64,000 nucleotides of DNA from CAJAUT01 sp964502225 (lineage in GTDB: Bacteria; Patescibacteriota; Microgenomatia; UBA1400; UBA12108), in NCBI GenBank assembly GCA_964502225.1, contig CAZCUC010000002.1, forward strand, positions 1 to 64,000. The letters are read 5' to 3'. The translations under genes were made by a program, and so were the position numbers. The notes under the pieces are model-generated. The model ran no database searches. It saw only the letters and a program-made list of their open reading frames with translations, and was not told the origin of the DNA. Positions 22,656 to 31,149 of this stretch are shown one piece after another (within the stretch, counting starts at the first letter, position 1; each line of letters opens with the position of its first letter).

Positions 22656-23933
22656 CTATACGAATAGAAGCATATAGACGGTACCAAGTGCGGCACCCGC
22701 CATAACTATGAAAGTAACCCAAATTAGGGTGCGGGAGAAAATACCACTTTTGTATTTGCCCATGATCGCTTTGTCGCTACTGATTTTGGCGATCAAGTAA
22801 ATAAGTGGTACTGCCACAAACCCATTAATTACTCCCGCATAGACTAGAGCTTTAATGGGGTCTATACCTATATAGTTAATCCCCAGGCCGACTAAAGTAG
22901 CAATTGTCATGGTCAAGTAAAAGCCGTGAGCTTGTTTAAACTTGAGATTGAGCCCATCACGAAAACCTACTGCTTCAGAGACTGCGTAGGCGGCTGATCC
23001 GGCAAGAACGGGAATAGCCAAGAGACCCAAGCCAACTACGCCCGTCGTAAAGATAAGTTTGGCGAGGTATCCAGCGTTGGGGAAACCGGCAACAAGTGGC
23101 TCTAGAGCGGCGGCGGCATCAGCGGCAGTTTGGATATCAACGATCCCATGTGAGTGCAAGACAGTAGCGGCCACAATAATGATCGACCAAGTACCTAGCT
23201 CGGCAAAAATCATGCCGAAAATAGTATCAAAGCGAATGTTTTTGACAAACCTGGCAGTCAAGTGCGGGATGCCATATTTAATCATTTTTTGTGATCGCTC
23301 CTCCTCTACTTCCTCGGATGCCTGCCAGAAGAATAAGTATGGTGAAATGGTGGTACCCAAAATCCCTGTAAACAACAGAAAAAATGGTAGCGTAAACTCA
23401 AAATGTGGGGTGATGCTAGCGGGGAGAATGGTTGACCAGGGAGCATTGATGATAAAAAGTGTTAGTGGGTATGCGAGGAGCGAGAGAGCGAGCCATTTAA
23501 GGATTTTGGAATAGACGCGATAGGATGTAAAAATCTCCAGTAACAGGATTGAAATAGTGATAACAACGGTAAGTGGCATAAAGGGAAAAGGAGTAACGAG
23601 CTGGAGTGCAGAGGCCATGGCACCAATGTCCGCCCCGATATTGATGGTGTTGGCGATAAGGACCGCAAAAACCATAACAACTAGAATACGCTTGGAGTAA
23701 TGACGCTTGACTGCGCCCGAGATCCCACGTCCTGTAACCGCTCCAATCCTGGCGCAGGCCTCCTGAACTGAGATTAGAAAAGGCAACATGTATAGAGCGG
23801 TCCAGAGCTGAGTAAAACCAAACTGGGCTCCTGACTGACTATAGGTAGCAATCCCAGATGGGTCGTCGTCGGCAGAGCCACTAATTATCCCAGGGCCGAC
23901 TGTTTTGAGAAACTTCTTTATATTCTTTAACAT
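22656..23933 (-). CDS. Nramp-related divalent metal transporter
   Basis: 425 residues, about eleven helices. Helix 1 has SADDDPSGIATYSQSGAQFG in place of the canonical Nramp DPGN, and helix 6 lacks the MPH metal-binding methionine, having ISPYLFFWQASEEVEEER instead. These changes occur in Nramp-related proteins (for instance the NRMT magnesium transporters), so manganese or iron transport should not be assumed. CACAAT ends six bases before the ATG. Converges with the RRM gene across a shared terminator. Confidence 0.85.
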   Translation of the reverse strand: MLKNIKKFLKTVGPGIISGSADDDPSGIATYSQSGAQFGFTQLWTALYMLPFLISVQEACARIGAVTGRGISGAVKRHYSKRILVVMVFAVLIANTINIGADIGAMASALQLVTPFPFMPLTVVITISILLLEIFTSYRVYSKILKWLALSLLAYPLTLFIINAPWSTILPASITPHFEFTLPFFLLFTGILGTTISPYLFFWQASEEVEEERSQKMIKYGIPHLTARFVKNIRFDTIFGMIFAELGTWSIIIVAATVLHSHGIVDIQTAADAAAALEPLVAGFPNAGYLAKLIFTTGVVGLGLLAIPVLAGSAAYAVSEAVGFRDGLNLKFKQAHGFYLTMTIATLVGLGINYIGIDPIKALVYAGVINGFVAVPLIYLIAKISSDKAIMGKYKSGIFSRTLIWVTFIVMAGAALGTVYMLLFV

Positions 23934-23970
23934 GTTTCCATTGTGCTACAAAATAGACTATATTGTAAGC

Positions 23971-24531
23971 ATGACCAACTCACCAAAATATAGAATCGAT
24001 GTTTTGATCAGTGAAGAAGAGATTGGGATGATCGTAGCTGGGTTGGCAAAGCAAATATATCGCGATTTCCAGTCTGAAGAAGTTGTGCTCGTAGGAGTGC
24101 TGGATGGATCGTTCGCTTTCTTAAATGATTTATCTAGAGAGCTACATAAGTTGGGTATGAAAAATCTGATTATTGATTTTATGGGGATGGATACCTATGG
24201 TGACTCTGAGCAGTCTTCGGGAGAACCAAAAATTACTAAAGATTTAAAGCATGATATCCGCAACAAAAATGTCATTGTGGTCGAAGACATTGTAGATACT
24301 GGCTTTAGTCTGTCGATACTTCAAGCGATGCTAAAGGCTAGGCAACCGAGCAAATTGGTCTCGGTAGCAATGCTATCAAAAGATGAGCGGAGGGAGGTCG
24401 AAGTCACGGTCGATTATATCGGTAAGCATATCCCCAACAAGTTTGTGATCGGATATGGGATGGATTACGATGGCAAGTATCACCGCGAACTCCCATACAT
24501 AGGCACTGTTAGTTTTGAAGAAACGAATTGA
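23971..24531 (+). CDS. hpt: Hypoxanthine/purine phosphoribosyltransferase
   Basis: About 186 residues. Converts hypoxanthine or guanine with PRPP to the nucleotide, a purine-salvage step valuable to an organism with reduced biosynthesis. The PRPP-binding loop VIVVEDIVDTGFSL is intact, with VLVGVLDGSFAFLNDL and the late GYGMDYDGKYHRELPYIG block. TATATT ends six bases before the chosen ATG at 23971, so translation is likely leaderless. Its 3' end overlaps the convergent nucleotidyltransferase gene by 23 bases. Confidence 0.94.
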   Translation: MTNSPKYRIDVLISEEEIGMIVAGLAKQIYRDFQSEEVVLVGVLDGSFAFLNDLSRELHKLGMKNLIIDFMGMDTYGDSEQSSGEPKITKDLKHDIRNKNVIVVEDIVDTGFSLSILQAMLKARQPSKLVSVAMLSKDERREVEVTVDYIGKHIPNKFVIGYGMDYDGKYHRELPYIGTVSFEETN

Positions 24532-25084
24532 TATTTTCGATATCTTGGTCGTGTTTGGTGAGGACTGCGTCGCTCTTGCGTTTACGGAGGATATCGGCCA
24601 AGTGGGCTGATTGATCCTGGACCTCGACCTCAAGATCACCCAGTTTACCTGCAACTGGTCCAGGGAAGTCTATGGGTGAGTTGGTTATGATATTACCATC
24701 TAGCTTGACCACTTTGTTGAGATTGACGTATGGATCTTCGGCTGTTTGGACGTAGTAAAAATTACCATGAAAAATAGTACTCTTTACTTTGATATCTATC
24801 AAAAACTCTTCGTCTTTGGCGATGATCTCAATATTGTTTATTTCGCTCTTGAGATGATCCGACACTTTGGCTAGTGCTTGAGCGCGCGGCTTGAGACCAT
24901 AAACCACGAGATCAATATCGCCATGATTTCGCGTAATAGTTTGCAAGTAGCCGTCTAGTCCGTAGCCACCATAGACTACGAGACGCCATCCCTCTGCCTG
25001 ACACCATACATGAAACGCCTCGATAAATTTTAGGTGGTTTTTAAGCTTGATTTGATCAATATTTGATTTAATAATCATTTTCAT
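24509..25084 (-). CDS. Nucleotidyltransferase-fold protein
   Basis: 191 residues. VVYGGYGLDGYLQTITRNHGD followed by IDLVVYG resembles the aminoglycoside/lincosamide nucleotidyltransferase-like pattern (GG ... R.HxDID), so an AMP-transferring role is plausible; no substrate can be named. It overlaps the stop of the BRO-N gene by four bases (ATGA), and so forms a two-gene unit with that DNA-binding-type protein. A resistance role is not implied. Confidence 0.75.
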   Translation of the reverse strand: MKMIIKSNIDQIKLKNHLKFIEAFHVWCQAEGWRLVVYGGYGLDGYLQTITRNHGDIDLVVYGLKPRAQALAKVSDHLKSEINNIEIIAKDEEFLIDIKVKSTIFHGNFYYVQTAEDPYVNLNKVVKLDGNIITNSPIDFPGPVAGKLGDLEVEVQDQSAHLADILRKRKSDAVLTKHDQDIENINSFLQN

Positions 25085-25890
25085 TTTGTTATCTTCTTGT
25101 AATTCTTCTCTGAAATAATCGGTCTACCTAGTTTTTGCTCAATCTTCACCCTCGCTTCGCCGGCGATACTACCACCGATATTAGCGTCTTGCGCGAGTTT
25201 CTTTAATCCTTGTGAATCTTCGTTTTTGTGAATCTCGGTGGTGGTTTTTTCTCCCAGCATGGTGAAGATGAGTTCAAAGTCGTTCATGTGGTCACGAAGG
25301 TTTTCTCGCTTTAGCCCTTTTAGTTTTTTATAACTGCTTGGTGTTAGACCAAACGTGGCCTTACTGATTTCAGCAGTTAAAATCTCATAATCCCGGCGTT
25401 CTCTAGCTCCCCTCATTTGCCACTCTTCTGTTAACTCTTCGCGAATAGCAATACCTCTCATCCTCTTTTCGATCCAGTCGTCGGGGTAACCCTTGGCTCT
25501 ATAGAGCATGCGAGTACGCTTTGTGGCTAGCTCGGGATCCTCAATTTCCTGGATCCGATCATAGCCGACTTTGGCGAGCCAGCGTTTGAGTGGTTCTGCC
25601 TTGGGGGATGGGATGGACTGAACAATGCGGAAAATACCCTCAGTATTTGCACAATCAGTTAAATACTTTTTACCATCACTTGATTCCAATTTCAGTTGTC
25701 GACAAATTGTCGATAACTGAAACCCATCCTCACTTTTTACTCTCATTTTCATTCGGTACCAATAATCTTTGGAATCTTCACTTTCTGTTAAGACAGAAAT
25801 AATATCCACCACCGAAAACCACCACTGCCCATTTTGAAGAACCCTACGGATCTGTTTGTGCTTGAATAATACTATTTTCGTTGGTTCCAT
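25081..25890 (-). CDS. BRO-N domain protein (DinD-like)
   Basis: About 269 residues. The N-terminal BRO domain (HKQIRRVLQNGQWWFSVVDI then DSKDYWYRMKMRV) continues into the bacterial DinD-like region SIPSPKAEPLKRWLAKVGYDR and RAKGYPDDWIEKRMRGIA. In E. coli DinD is SOS-induced and inhibits RecA; here the role is unknown. The start at 25890 is preceded five bases upstream by a perfect TAGTATT/AATACTA dyad, probably its own operator. Confidence 0.85.
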   Translation of the reverse strand: MEPTKIVLFKHKQIRRVLQNGQWWFSVVDIISVLTESEDSKDYWYRMKMRVKSEDGFQLSTICRQLKLESSDGKKYLTDCANTEGIFRIVQSIPSPKAEPLKRWLAKVGYDRIQEIEDPELATKRTRMLYRAKGYPDDWIEKRMRGIAIREELTEEWQMRGARERRDYEILTAEISKATFGLTPSSYKKLKGLKRENLRDHMNDFELIFTMLGEKTTTEIHKNEDSQGLKKLAQDANIGGSIAGEARVKIEQKLGRPIISEKNYKKITK

Positions 25891-25895
25891 AGTTA

Positions 25896-25914
25896 TAGTA
25901 TTAACCAAATACTA
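25896..25914. promoter_or_regulatory. Inverted repeat upstream of the BRO-N gene
   Basis: TAGTATT and AATACTA face each other across five bases, ending five bases before the chosen ATG. Together with a -10-like TATAAC in the same place, it looks like an operator-promoter. Confidence 0.55.
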
Positions 25915-25921
25915 CCCGAAG

Positions 25922-26482
25922 TCAACTATATTTTTTGATTACCTCTAAAATCTCTGGGAAGGTCTTGTTGAGCGGGTTTTGATCGGTCATGTAGTGGCCA
26001 CGATCGGATAATTCATAATATTCGCTGTCCAACTGCTCATGAATCAGGTGAGGAACGGCGATCGGGATATAGGGATCATCGGTCGAGGCAAACTGGACTA
26101 TCCAACCTGCGTTGGCTTTGATTTTGTCCCACTGCCAAGGAGAGTCGTAGTAACCACTATCTTTCTCATCTTCAAATCCTAAGTCTGTATGCATCACCCC
26201 AATGATAATGACACCTCGTAGTTTGTGAGTTTCGAGATATCGAAGCGCCGCCACACCACCTGATGAATGACCAATGATAATTGCGTTTGCGTCGGCTTTA
26301 ACAGTATTTTCGATATGCGGGAGCCAAATATTTGCGTGAGCGGCCACGGGATCGGGCATGTCCTCGGCTATTACTTCGTATCCCCTACCCCTGAGCTCAT
26401 CACGCACCCACGCATACCAATGATCGGTTGCAATATGCGATCCGCCATTGCCGGGAATGATAATAATTTTTGGTTTAGTCAT
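25922..26482 (-). CDS. RBBP9/YdeN-type serine hydrolase
   Basis: 186 residues of the alpha/beta-hydrolase fold. IIIPGNGGSHIATDHWYAW starts the fold, GHSSGGVAALRY holds the nucleophile serine, and GHYMTDQNP the catalytic His; Asp lies in FASTDDPYIP. Substrate not known. It follows the aldehyde dehydrogenase with one base between them and ends an operon SGNH hydrolase - ALDH - hydrolase. Confidence 0.88.
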   Translation of the reverse strand: MTKPKIIIIPGNGGSHIATDHWYAWVRDELRGRGYEVIAEDMPDPVAAHANIWLPHIENTVKADANAIIIGHSSGGVAALRYLETHKLRGVIIIGVMHTDLGFEDEKDSGYYDSPWQWDKIKANAGWIVQFASTDDPYIPIAVPHLIHEQLDSEYYELSDRGHYMTDQNPLNKTFPEILEVIKKYS

Positions 26483-26483
26483 G

Positions 26484-27854
26484 TTATTTCTCCTGAGCTA
26501 TGACTTTTACCTGTGTCACGTCCTCAAAGCCATACTTGCCGTGCTCACGACCTAGACCAGATTGCTTGTAACCACCAAATGGATCGTACGGCTTGATATA
26601 GCTCAAGTTGTTTTGACTGACCATGCCAGATTGTAACTGGGCAGATACCCTAGACATCAGTTCTTTGTCTGTCGTAAAGACAAAGGCTCCAAGTCCATAC
26701 TTGGTATCGTTGGCGAGCTCGATGGCTTCCTGTACAGTCTCAAAGCTGACAACGGGCAGAACTGGACCAAAGACTTCTTCTGTCCAAACCTTCATATCTT
26801 TGGTGACACCAGTAAGGAGCGTTGGCTCGTAATATGCCCCGTCGAATCCTGTCGGTCGTTTACCTCCAGTTAAAATAGTTGCACCTTTAGCGCGAGCGTC
26901 TTCTACTTGGATTTCAAGTGCTTGGACTTGGCGCTCTGCAACAAGTGGTCCGAGCTCGGTTGCTGGATCTATAGCCTGACCTATTTGTTTAGCATTAATT
27001 TTTTCGGTTAATAGCTTGATGACTTCGTCATAGCGAGACTTGTGGACGATGAGGCGTTTGAGCCCATCACACATTTGACCGCAACCCATAAAGCGGTTGC
27101 CATATATCGTATCGATTACTCCGGTAAGATCAACATCTTCAAAGATAATTCCAGGGGCTGATCCACCCATTTCCATGACGGCCGGGATGAACTTTTCGGC
27201 GGCCACGGTGTACAAATACTTACCAGTTTTTGTACTACCAGTAAAACACAACATATCAATATCTGCATGGGCTAATTGATCACCGACTTTGCCGTCGCCA
27301 TACACAAAACTCAGTACTCCGGCGGGTATTTTGGCTTCAACTGCAAGCTCTTCCAGTTTTTTCTCAAATAGAGGTACTTCTTCTGAGTGCTTGAGGATAA
27401 CCACGTTCCCGGCGACGAGGCTTTGACCACATTGCCAGACGAAATTGGCGAGCGGATAATTCCAGGGAATGATGGAAGCGACCAAGCCACGAGGCTCCCT
27501 ATACACCCGGTGAATCTCTTTATCGTTTTCAAAAGTGGTATAGGGAGAGAGATGTTCGATCGCGTGATCACTGTACCAGCGCAAATAATCAATACTACCC
27601 TCGATGTCCCCTACCGCCTCACTAATTATCATACCCATTTCAGTAGACTGTAGCTCTGCCAGTTCTTGTTTATTTTTTTCGAGTAAATCATAAAAATTGC
27701 GCAAGATTTTATTGCGACCTTCTATGCCTAGCTCTCGCCAGGATTGTTGTGCTTTGCGTGCAGATTTTACTTTGGCATCGATTTCTTCTTTTGTAGACAT
27801 CTCTACCTCACCAAGTACTGCATTGGTTGAAGGATTAATTGATACTAGTTTCAT
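26484..27854 (-). CDS. NAD(P)-dependent aldehyde dehydrogenase
   Basis: 456 residues, resembling succinate-semialdehyde dehydrogenase-type enzymes. Asn in IIPWNYPL, cofactor-loop FTGSTKTGK, general base Glu in MEMGGSAPG and nucleophile Cys in GQMCDGLKR are present, as is EVFGPVLPV. The usual G-Q-x-C context is kept. AGGAGG lies five bases before the ATG, which overlaps the SGNH stop by four bases. Oxidises an aldehyde to the acid; substrate uncertain. Confidence 0.93.
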   Translation of the reverse strand: MKLVSINPSTNAVLGEVEMSTKEEIDAKVKSARKAQQSWRELGIEGRNKILRNFYDLLEKNKQELAELQSTEMGMIISEAVGDIEGSIDYLRWYSDHAIEHLSPYTTFENDKEIHRVYREPRGLVASIIPWNYPLANFVWQCGQSLVAGNVVILKHSEEVPLFEKKLEELAVEAKIPAGVLSFVYGDGKVGDQLAHADIDMLCFTGSTKTGKYLYTVAAEKFIPAVMEMGGSAPGIIFEDVDLTGVIDTIYGNRFMGCGQMCDGLKRLIVHKSRYDEVIKLLTEKINAKQIGQAIDPATELGPLVAERQVQALEIQVEDARAKGATILTGGKRPTGFDGAYYEPTLLTGVTKDMKVWTEEVFGPVLPVVSFETVQEAIELANDTKYGLGAFVFTTDKELMSRVSAQLQSGMVSQNNLSYIKPYDPFGGYKQSGLGREHGKYGFEDVTQVKVIAQEK

Positions 27855-28498
27855 AACACCTCCTTGATAAATTGAGCTAGAGCGCGACCGAGTAAACGAT
27901 TATTTTCGGCGTCCAAGTGGATTCCATCAACCTGCGAGACAGTCACAACTTTCGAGGCATCGAAAGTGAGTACCTTGTTGTCATCGGCTAGTTGTTTGAT
28001 CAGTTTTTGCATTGACAAAATTTTTTCTCCACTCCCGCTAAAGATATTTTTAAATGCTTTGTCGGAGGCAGGCTCGTCGATAGCTGGCGGAATCACGAGA
28101 GCGATCCGAGGCTTGGGAAAGCCGAGGTGTTTGGCCCACCAAGACACACCACGAATATATTTGATAAGCGGGGAGATTAATTCTTCGGGCGAAGATTTGC
28201 GCGAGCTATTTACATCGTTGGTGCCAAGGAAGATGATGACAAGATCGAGTGGCAAATGGCTACCGATAATGCCGTCAAATTGCGTTAGTCCATCGCGATG
28301 TGGGAAGAAGCCGTTTTCACCAGAAATAGTACGACCGCGTAACCCCTCTTCGATAATTTCATATTCACTACCTAAATAACTTTGGGTAACTCCCGTGAAA
28401 CGGGTGGCAGGATCAAAGCGAAGGCCGCCGGGGATCTTGCCAAATGTATAGGAATCACCGTAGATGAGGATGCGTTTGGCTGAGACGTTGGTATTCAT
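27851..28498 (-). CDS. SGNH/GDSL hydrolase
   Basis: About 215 residues with all four SGNH blocks: GDSYTFG (Ser), GRTISG (Gly), GTNDVN (Asn) and DGIHLDAE (Asp-His). Probably a carbohydrate esterase or lipase-type acyl hydrolase acting in the cytosol, since no signal peptide is seen. The ATG at 28498 lies six bases after TATAAT, giving a leaderless start; a TTG two codons upstream is less likely. First gene of the operon with ALDH. Confidence 0.92.
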   Translation of the reverse strand: MNTNVSAKRILIYGDSYTFGKIPGGLRFDPATRFTGVTQSYLGSEYEIIEEGLRGRTISGENGFFPHRDGLTQFDGIIGSHLPLDLVIIFLGTNDVNSSRKSSPEELISPLIKYIRGVSWWAKHLGFPKPRIALVIPPAIDEPASDKAFKNIFSGSGEKILSMQKLIKQLADDNKVLTFDASKVVTVSQVDGIHLDAENNRLLGRALAQFIKEVL

Positions 28499-28505
28499 GG
28501 CCAAA

Positions 28506-28748
28506 TTATACCAGGATAAGGGAAGATTTTTGTCTGTGTGTAAGTTTTTTGAGAGTCGCCTCGCGTTTGAGAGCGGAAGACTTATCTACTAGTTCTTCAC
28601 GGTATACAACTTTTACTGGCTTGTGGGAACGGGTATAGCTCGCTCCTTTGCCGGCTACGTGCTTGATAAACCGCTTATCAACGTCGTTGGTGGTACCAAT
28701 GTAAAAACTAGAATCCTCACAAATTAGCATATAGACAAAGTACGACAT
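28506..28748 (-). CDS. GIY-YIG nuclease-like protein (UPF0213 type)
   Basis: 80 residues: FVYMLICEDSSFYIGTTND gives the GIY-YIG strands, RFIKHVAGKGASYTRSHKPV the following helix, and KREATLKKL the Glu-bearing helix. Role unknown, perhaps DNA repair. Start codons of this gene and of the divergent zinc-ribbon gene are only 18 bases apart, with overlapping -10 elements in that gap. Confidence 0.9.
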   Translation of the reverse strand: MSYFVYMLICEDSSFYIGTTNDVDKRFIKHVAGKGASYTRSHKPVKVVYREELVDKSSALKREATLKKLTHRQKSSLILV

Positions 28749-28754
28749 ACCCTC

Positions 28755-28761
28755 TATTATG
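28755..28761. promoter_or_regulatory. Overlapping divergent -10 elements
   Basis: TATTAT (28755-28760, plus strand) ends six bases before the zinc-ribbon ATG, and CATAAT (28756-28761, minus strand) ends seven bases before the GIY-YIG ATG. The two hexamers share five base pairs, so the two leaderless genes should compete for polymerase. Confidence 0.6.
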
Positions 28762-28766
28762 TCCTA

Positions 28767-29312
28767 ATGGAAGAGAAATGTCCCAAATGTGGTAAAGATC
28801 TCAGCCCAGTCGCAGAAACCAAAACTGGTCGCCAACTACAGCGTTGTAGTGGTGGGAGCTGGAACCCCGATACCCGTAAAAACGAAGGGTGTGATTACGT
28901 CAAATGGCTCGAAGTCCAACCCAAAGAACTCGACGAGAAATGTCCCAAATGTGGCAAGCCACTGGTACTCAATGTCACCCGCTTTGGCAAGAAAATGAAG
29001 AAGTGTTCGACCAACGTCTGGAATGCTGAACTCAAGAAAGCCGAGGGCTGTGACTATATCGAGTGGATCAATGGCACAACCGAAAAACTAGATGAGGACT
29101 GCCCCGACTGTGGCAAAAAGCTCGTACTCTATACAACAGCCGCCGGGAAGAAAATGAAGAAATGCTCTACTTCTGGATGGGACCGCGACAAAAAAGAAGC
29201 CACTGGATGTCCCTACGTAGAATGGCTCAAGCCTGAACAATACGCTCCAATGACTGATCAGGGTGATGAGTTCCTCCCACCTGAACCCATGCCGAGCGAT
29301 CTAGCAAATTAA
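28767..29312 (+). CDS. Protein of three tandem C4 zinc ribbons (topoisomerase-like)
   Basis: 181 residues made of three repeats of about 50 residues. Each has CPxCG, a middle cysteine (RCSGG, KCSTN, KCSTS), a Trp and GCxY, as in the C-terminal zinc fingers of bacterial topoisomerase I. No topoisomerase core is attached. Probably a DNA- or RNA-binding accessory protein. The tail is acidic and Pro-rich. The repeats differ enough to be old. Leaderless start six bases after TATTAT. Confidence 0.85.
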   Translation: MEEKCPKCGKDLSPVAETKTGRQLQRCSGGSWNPDTRKNEGCDYVKWLEVQPKELDEKCPKCGKPLVLNVTRFGKKMKKCSTNVWNAELKKAEGCDYIEWINGTTEKLDEDCPDCGKKLVLYTTAAGKKMKKCSTSGWDRDKKEATGCPYVEWLKPEQYAPMTDQGDEFLPPEPMPSDLAN

Positions 29313-29325
29313 ATTTTCTGTGAAT

Positions 29326-29568
29326 TTATAGCTTCAAGAGCTTGAGAGCTTCGTACACGAGGAATCCTGGCCATGCGAGTGATTTGAAAATAGCGAGGAG
29401 AAATTGTTCCCCGCCGACAGCTTGGGGGAAGAAATAAAAGGCGGCGCCAAATATACCTAGTCCATAGACTGCTCCACCACTGCTATTACCGGTATTGTGG
29501 ACATGCACTGGTTTGCAGTGTTCATGATCACATACACATTTTTCTTCAACTACTTTTTTGCTGGCCAT
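29326..29568 (-). CDS. Small conserved CPR-type membrane protein
   Basis: 80 residues with a Cys/His-rich N terminus (KCVCDHEHCKPVHVH) that could bind a metal, a glycine-rich hinge and two hydrophobic segments ending FLVYEALKLL. The VYGLGIFGAAFYFF...PGFLVYE pattern is one I recall as recurrent in CPR genomes, of unknown function. GGAGG lies before the ATG. Converges with the zinc-ribbon gene. Confidence 0.75.
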   Translation of the reverse strand: MASKKVVEEKCVCDHEHCKPVHVHNTGNSSGGAVYGLGIFGAAFYFFPQAVGGEQFLLAIFKSLAWPGFLVYEALKLLKL

Positions 29569-29597
29569 ATTACCCTCCTAAATATAGTATAGATATA

Positions 29598-29942
29598 TTA
29601 TAGTTCTTGGACGCGATATTTGACAATTTTGGTAAAGAGATCAAAGGGGAAAGGTTTGTCGTGGGGGAACTGGATGGATCCTTTGGCGGTTTTGTACTCT
29701 AGGAGCTCGGAGGCAAAGGCGTCTACACCGGAGGGGGTGGGATAAACACCCAGATGATTTTTGAAGGAGGCAAAATAAATGAGTGGCTTGCCGTTTAGTT
29801 TGTATCCTGGCATGCCATAACCTAGGTATTCCTGTGCGGTCGGCGCCCACTCAAACACTATTTCGCGGAGTTTAGAGAGTTTGACCTGGATATCAGATGG
29901 AAAACTGGCAATGTATTCTTCGACGGTCGAGTATTTTTTCAT
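29598..29942 (-). CDS. DUF1801/YdhG-like protein
   Basis: 114 residues matching the YdhG/DUF1801 family: VEEYIASFPSDIQVKLSKLRE at the N terminus, LGYGMPGYKLNGKPLIYFAS in the middle and HLGVYP. Members are sometimes called iron-chaperone-like because of a frataxin-type fold, but function is unproven. Single gene between two unrelated units. Confidence 0.87.
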   Translation of the reverse strand: MKKYSTVEEYIASFPSDIQVKLSKLREIVFEWAPTAQEYLGYGMPGYKLNGKPLIYFASFKNHLGVYPTPSGVDAFASELLEYKTAKGSIQFPHDKPFPFDLFTKIVKYRVQEL

Positions 29943-30054
29943 TTGATAATCCTGACAAATTCACATTCACTGACTACTTGTTGTGTTTGCAAAACTATTT
30001 TATCAGGCTCGATGAGATATGGCACTACAGCATGAATGTGGGATAATATATCCT

Positions 30055-31113
30055 ATGAAAACTAAATCTTTTGCTGCACCAGCGTCTGATAAACCCCTTG
30101 AGTACTACGAGTTTGAACGGAGAGAACCAACTGCTACAGATGTGGTGATTGATGTTCACTACTGTGGAATTTGTCATAGCGATATCCATACCGCCCATGG
30201 TGACTGGGGTGAAGTCGAGTATCCCTGTGTACCAGGCCATGAAATTGTTGGGGTGGTTACTCGCGTTGGCTCGGCAGTTACCCAATTTAAACCCGGCGAG
30301 CGAGTTGGAGTGGGATGTATGGTTAATAGCTGTGGGGAGTGCGAAGCCTGCAAAGGCGGATTTGAAAATAGTTGTTTTAAGGATCCTACTTGGACGTATA
30401 GCTCCACTGACCCAGTGGATGGGACCGATACCAAAGGCGGTTACTCAACTGTGATGGTCGCACCTGAACATTTTGTACTCCACATCCCCGAATCACTAGA
30501 CATGGCACAGGCCGCTCCCCTACTCTGTGCCGGTATCACCACCTATTCACCACTAAGACACTGGAAAGTAGGCCCTGGGATGAAAGTGGGGATTATTGGA
30601 CTGGGTGGCCTCGGTCATATGGGTGTGAAATATGCTGTAGCGATGGGGGCAGAAGTGTGGGTGATAACCACCTCCGCCAACAAAGCTGAAGTCGCCAAAT
30701 CATACGGCGCCCAGGGAACCATCGTTTCGACTTCACCACAAGAAATGGAAAATGCGGCACACCGATTCGATTTCCTCCTCGACACCATCCCCAAAGCACA
30801 CGAGTTGTCACCTTACTTAAATTTACTAAACCTCCACGGCACGATTTGTCTCGTGGGCCCGATAGAGCAGATGCCTGGCTTCCATTCGATTGGTGTGATC
30901 AATGGTCAGAAATCAATTGCAGGATCTGGAATTGGTGGAATTCGCGAAACCAAGGAAATGTTAGAGTACAGTGCGAAACATAATATACTCCCCGAAATAG
31001 AAATTATTGATATTAAAGATGTAAATAAAGCATGGAAATCAATGTTGAACAAACAGGTGGCGAAAAGATATGTGATTGATATGCGAAAATCTTTTTCGAG
31101 TATAGATAAATAG
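30055..31113 (+). CDS. Zinc-dependent alcohol dehydrogenase (YahK/CAD-like)
   Basis: About 352 residues. Oxidises alcohols or reduces aldehydes with NADP(H). Catalytic zinc ligands are in CGICHSD and GHE; the structural zinc in CGECEACKGGFENSC; the Rossmann motif is GLGGLGHMG. The start at 30055 follows GATAAT by seven bases, so leaderless expression is likely. With the nearby ALDH and aldo-keto reductase it adds to a small aldehyde/alcohol metabolism set. Confidence 0.94.
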   Translation: MKTKSFAAPASDKPLEYYEFERREPTATDVVIDVHYCGICHSDIHTAHGDWGEVEYPCVPGHEIVGVVTRVGSAVTQFKPGERVGVGCMVNSCGECEACKGGFENSCFKDPTWTYSSTDPVDGTDTKGGYSTVMVAPEHFVLHIPESLDMAQAAPLLCAGITTYSPLRHWKVGPGMKVGIIGLGGLGHMGVKYAVAMGAEVWVITTSANKAEVAKSYGAQGTIVSTSPQEMENAAHRFDFLLDTIPKAHELSPYLNLLNLHGTICLVGPIEQMPGFHSIGVINGQKSIAGSGIGGIRETKEMLEYSAKHNILPEIEIIDIKDVNKAWKSMLNKQVAKRYVIDMRKSFSSIDK

Positions 31114-31149
31114 ATTAGTGTTGGCGGTTAAGGATTATGTTAGAACCTA

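Noticed and set aside
25690..25722. 33-bp near-perfect palindrome within the BRO-N gene (16-1-16, one mismatch)
   Set aside because: It encodes QLSTICRQLKL, and the QLS...QLKL pattern is a normal part of this family, so the symmetry is likely a by-product of conserved codons rather than an inserted element.
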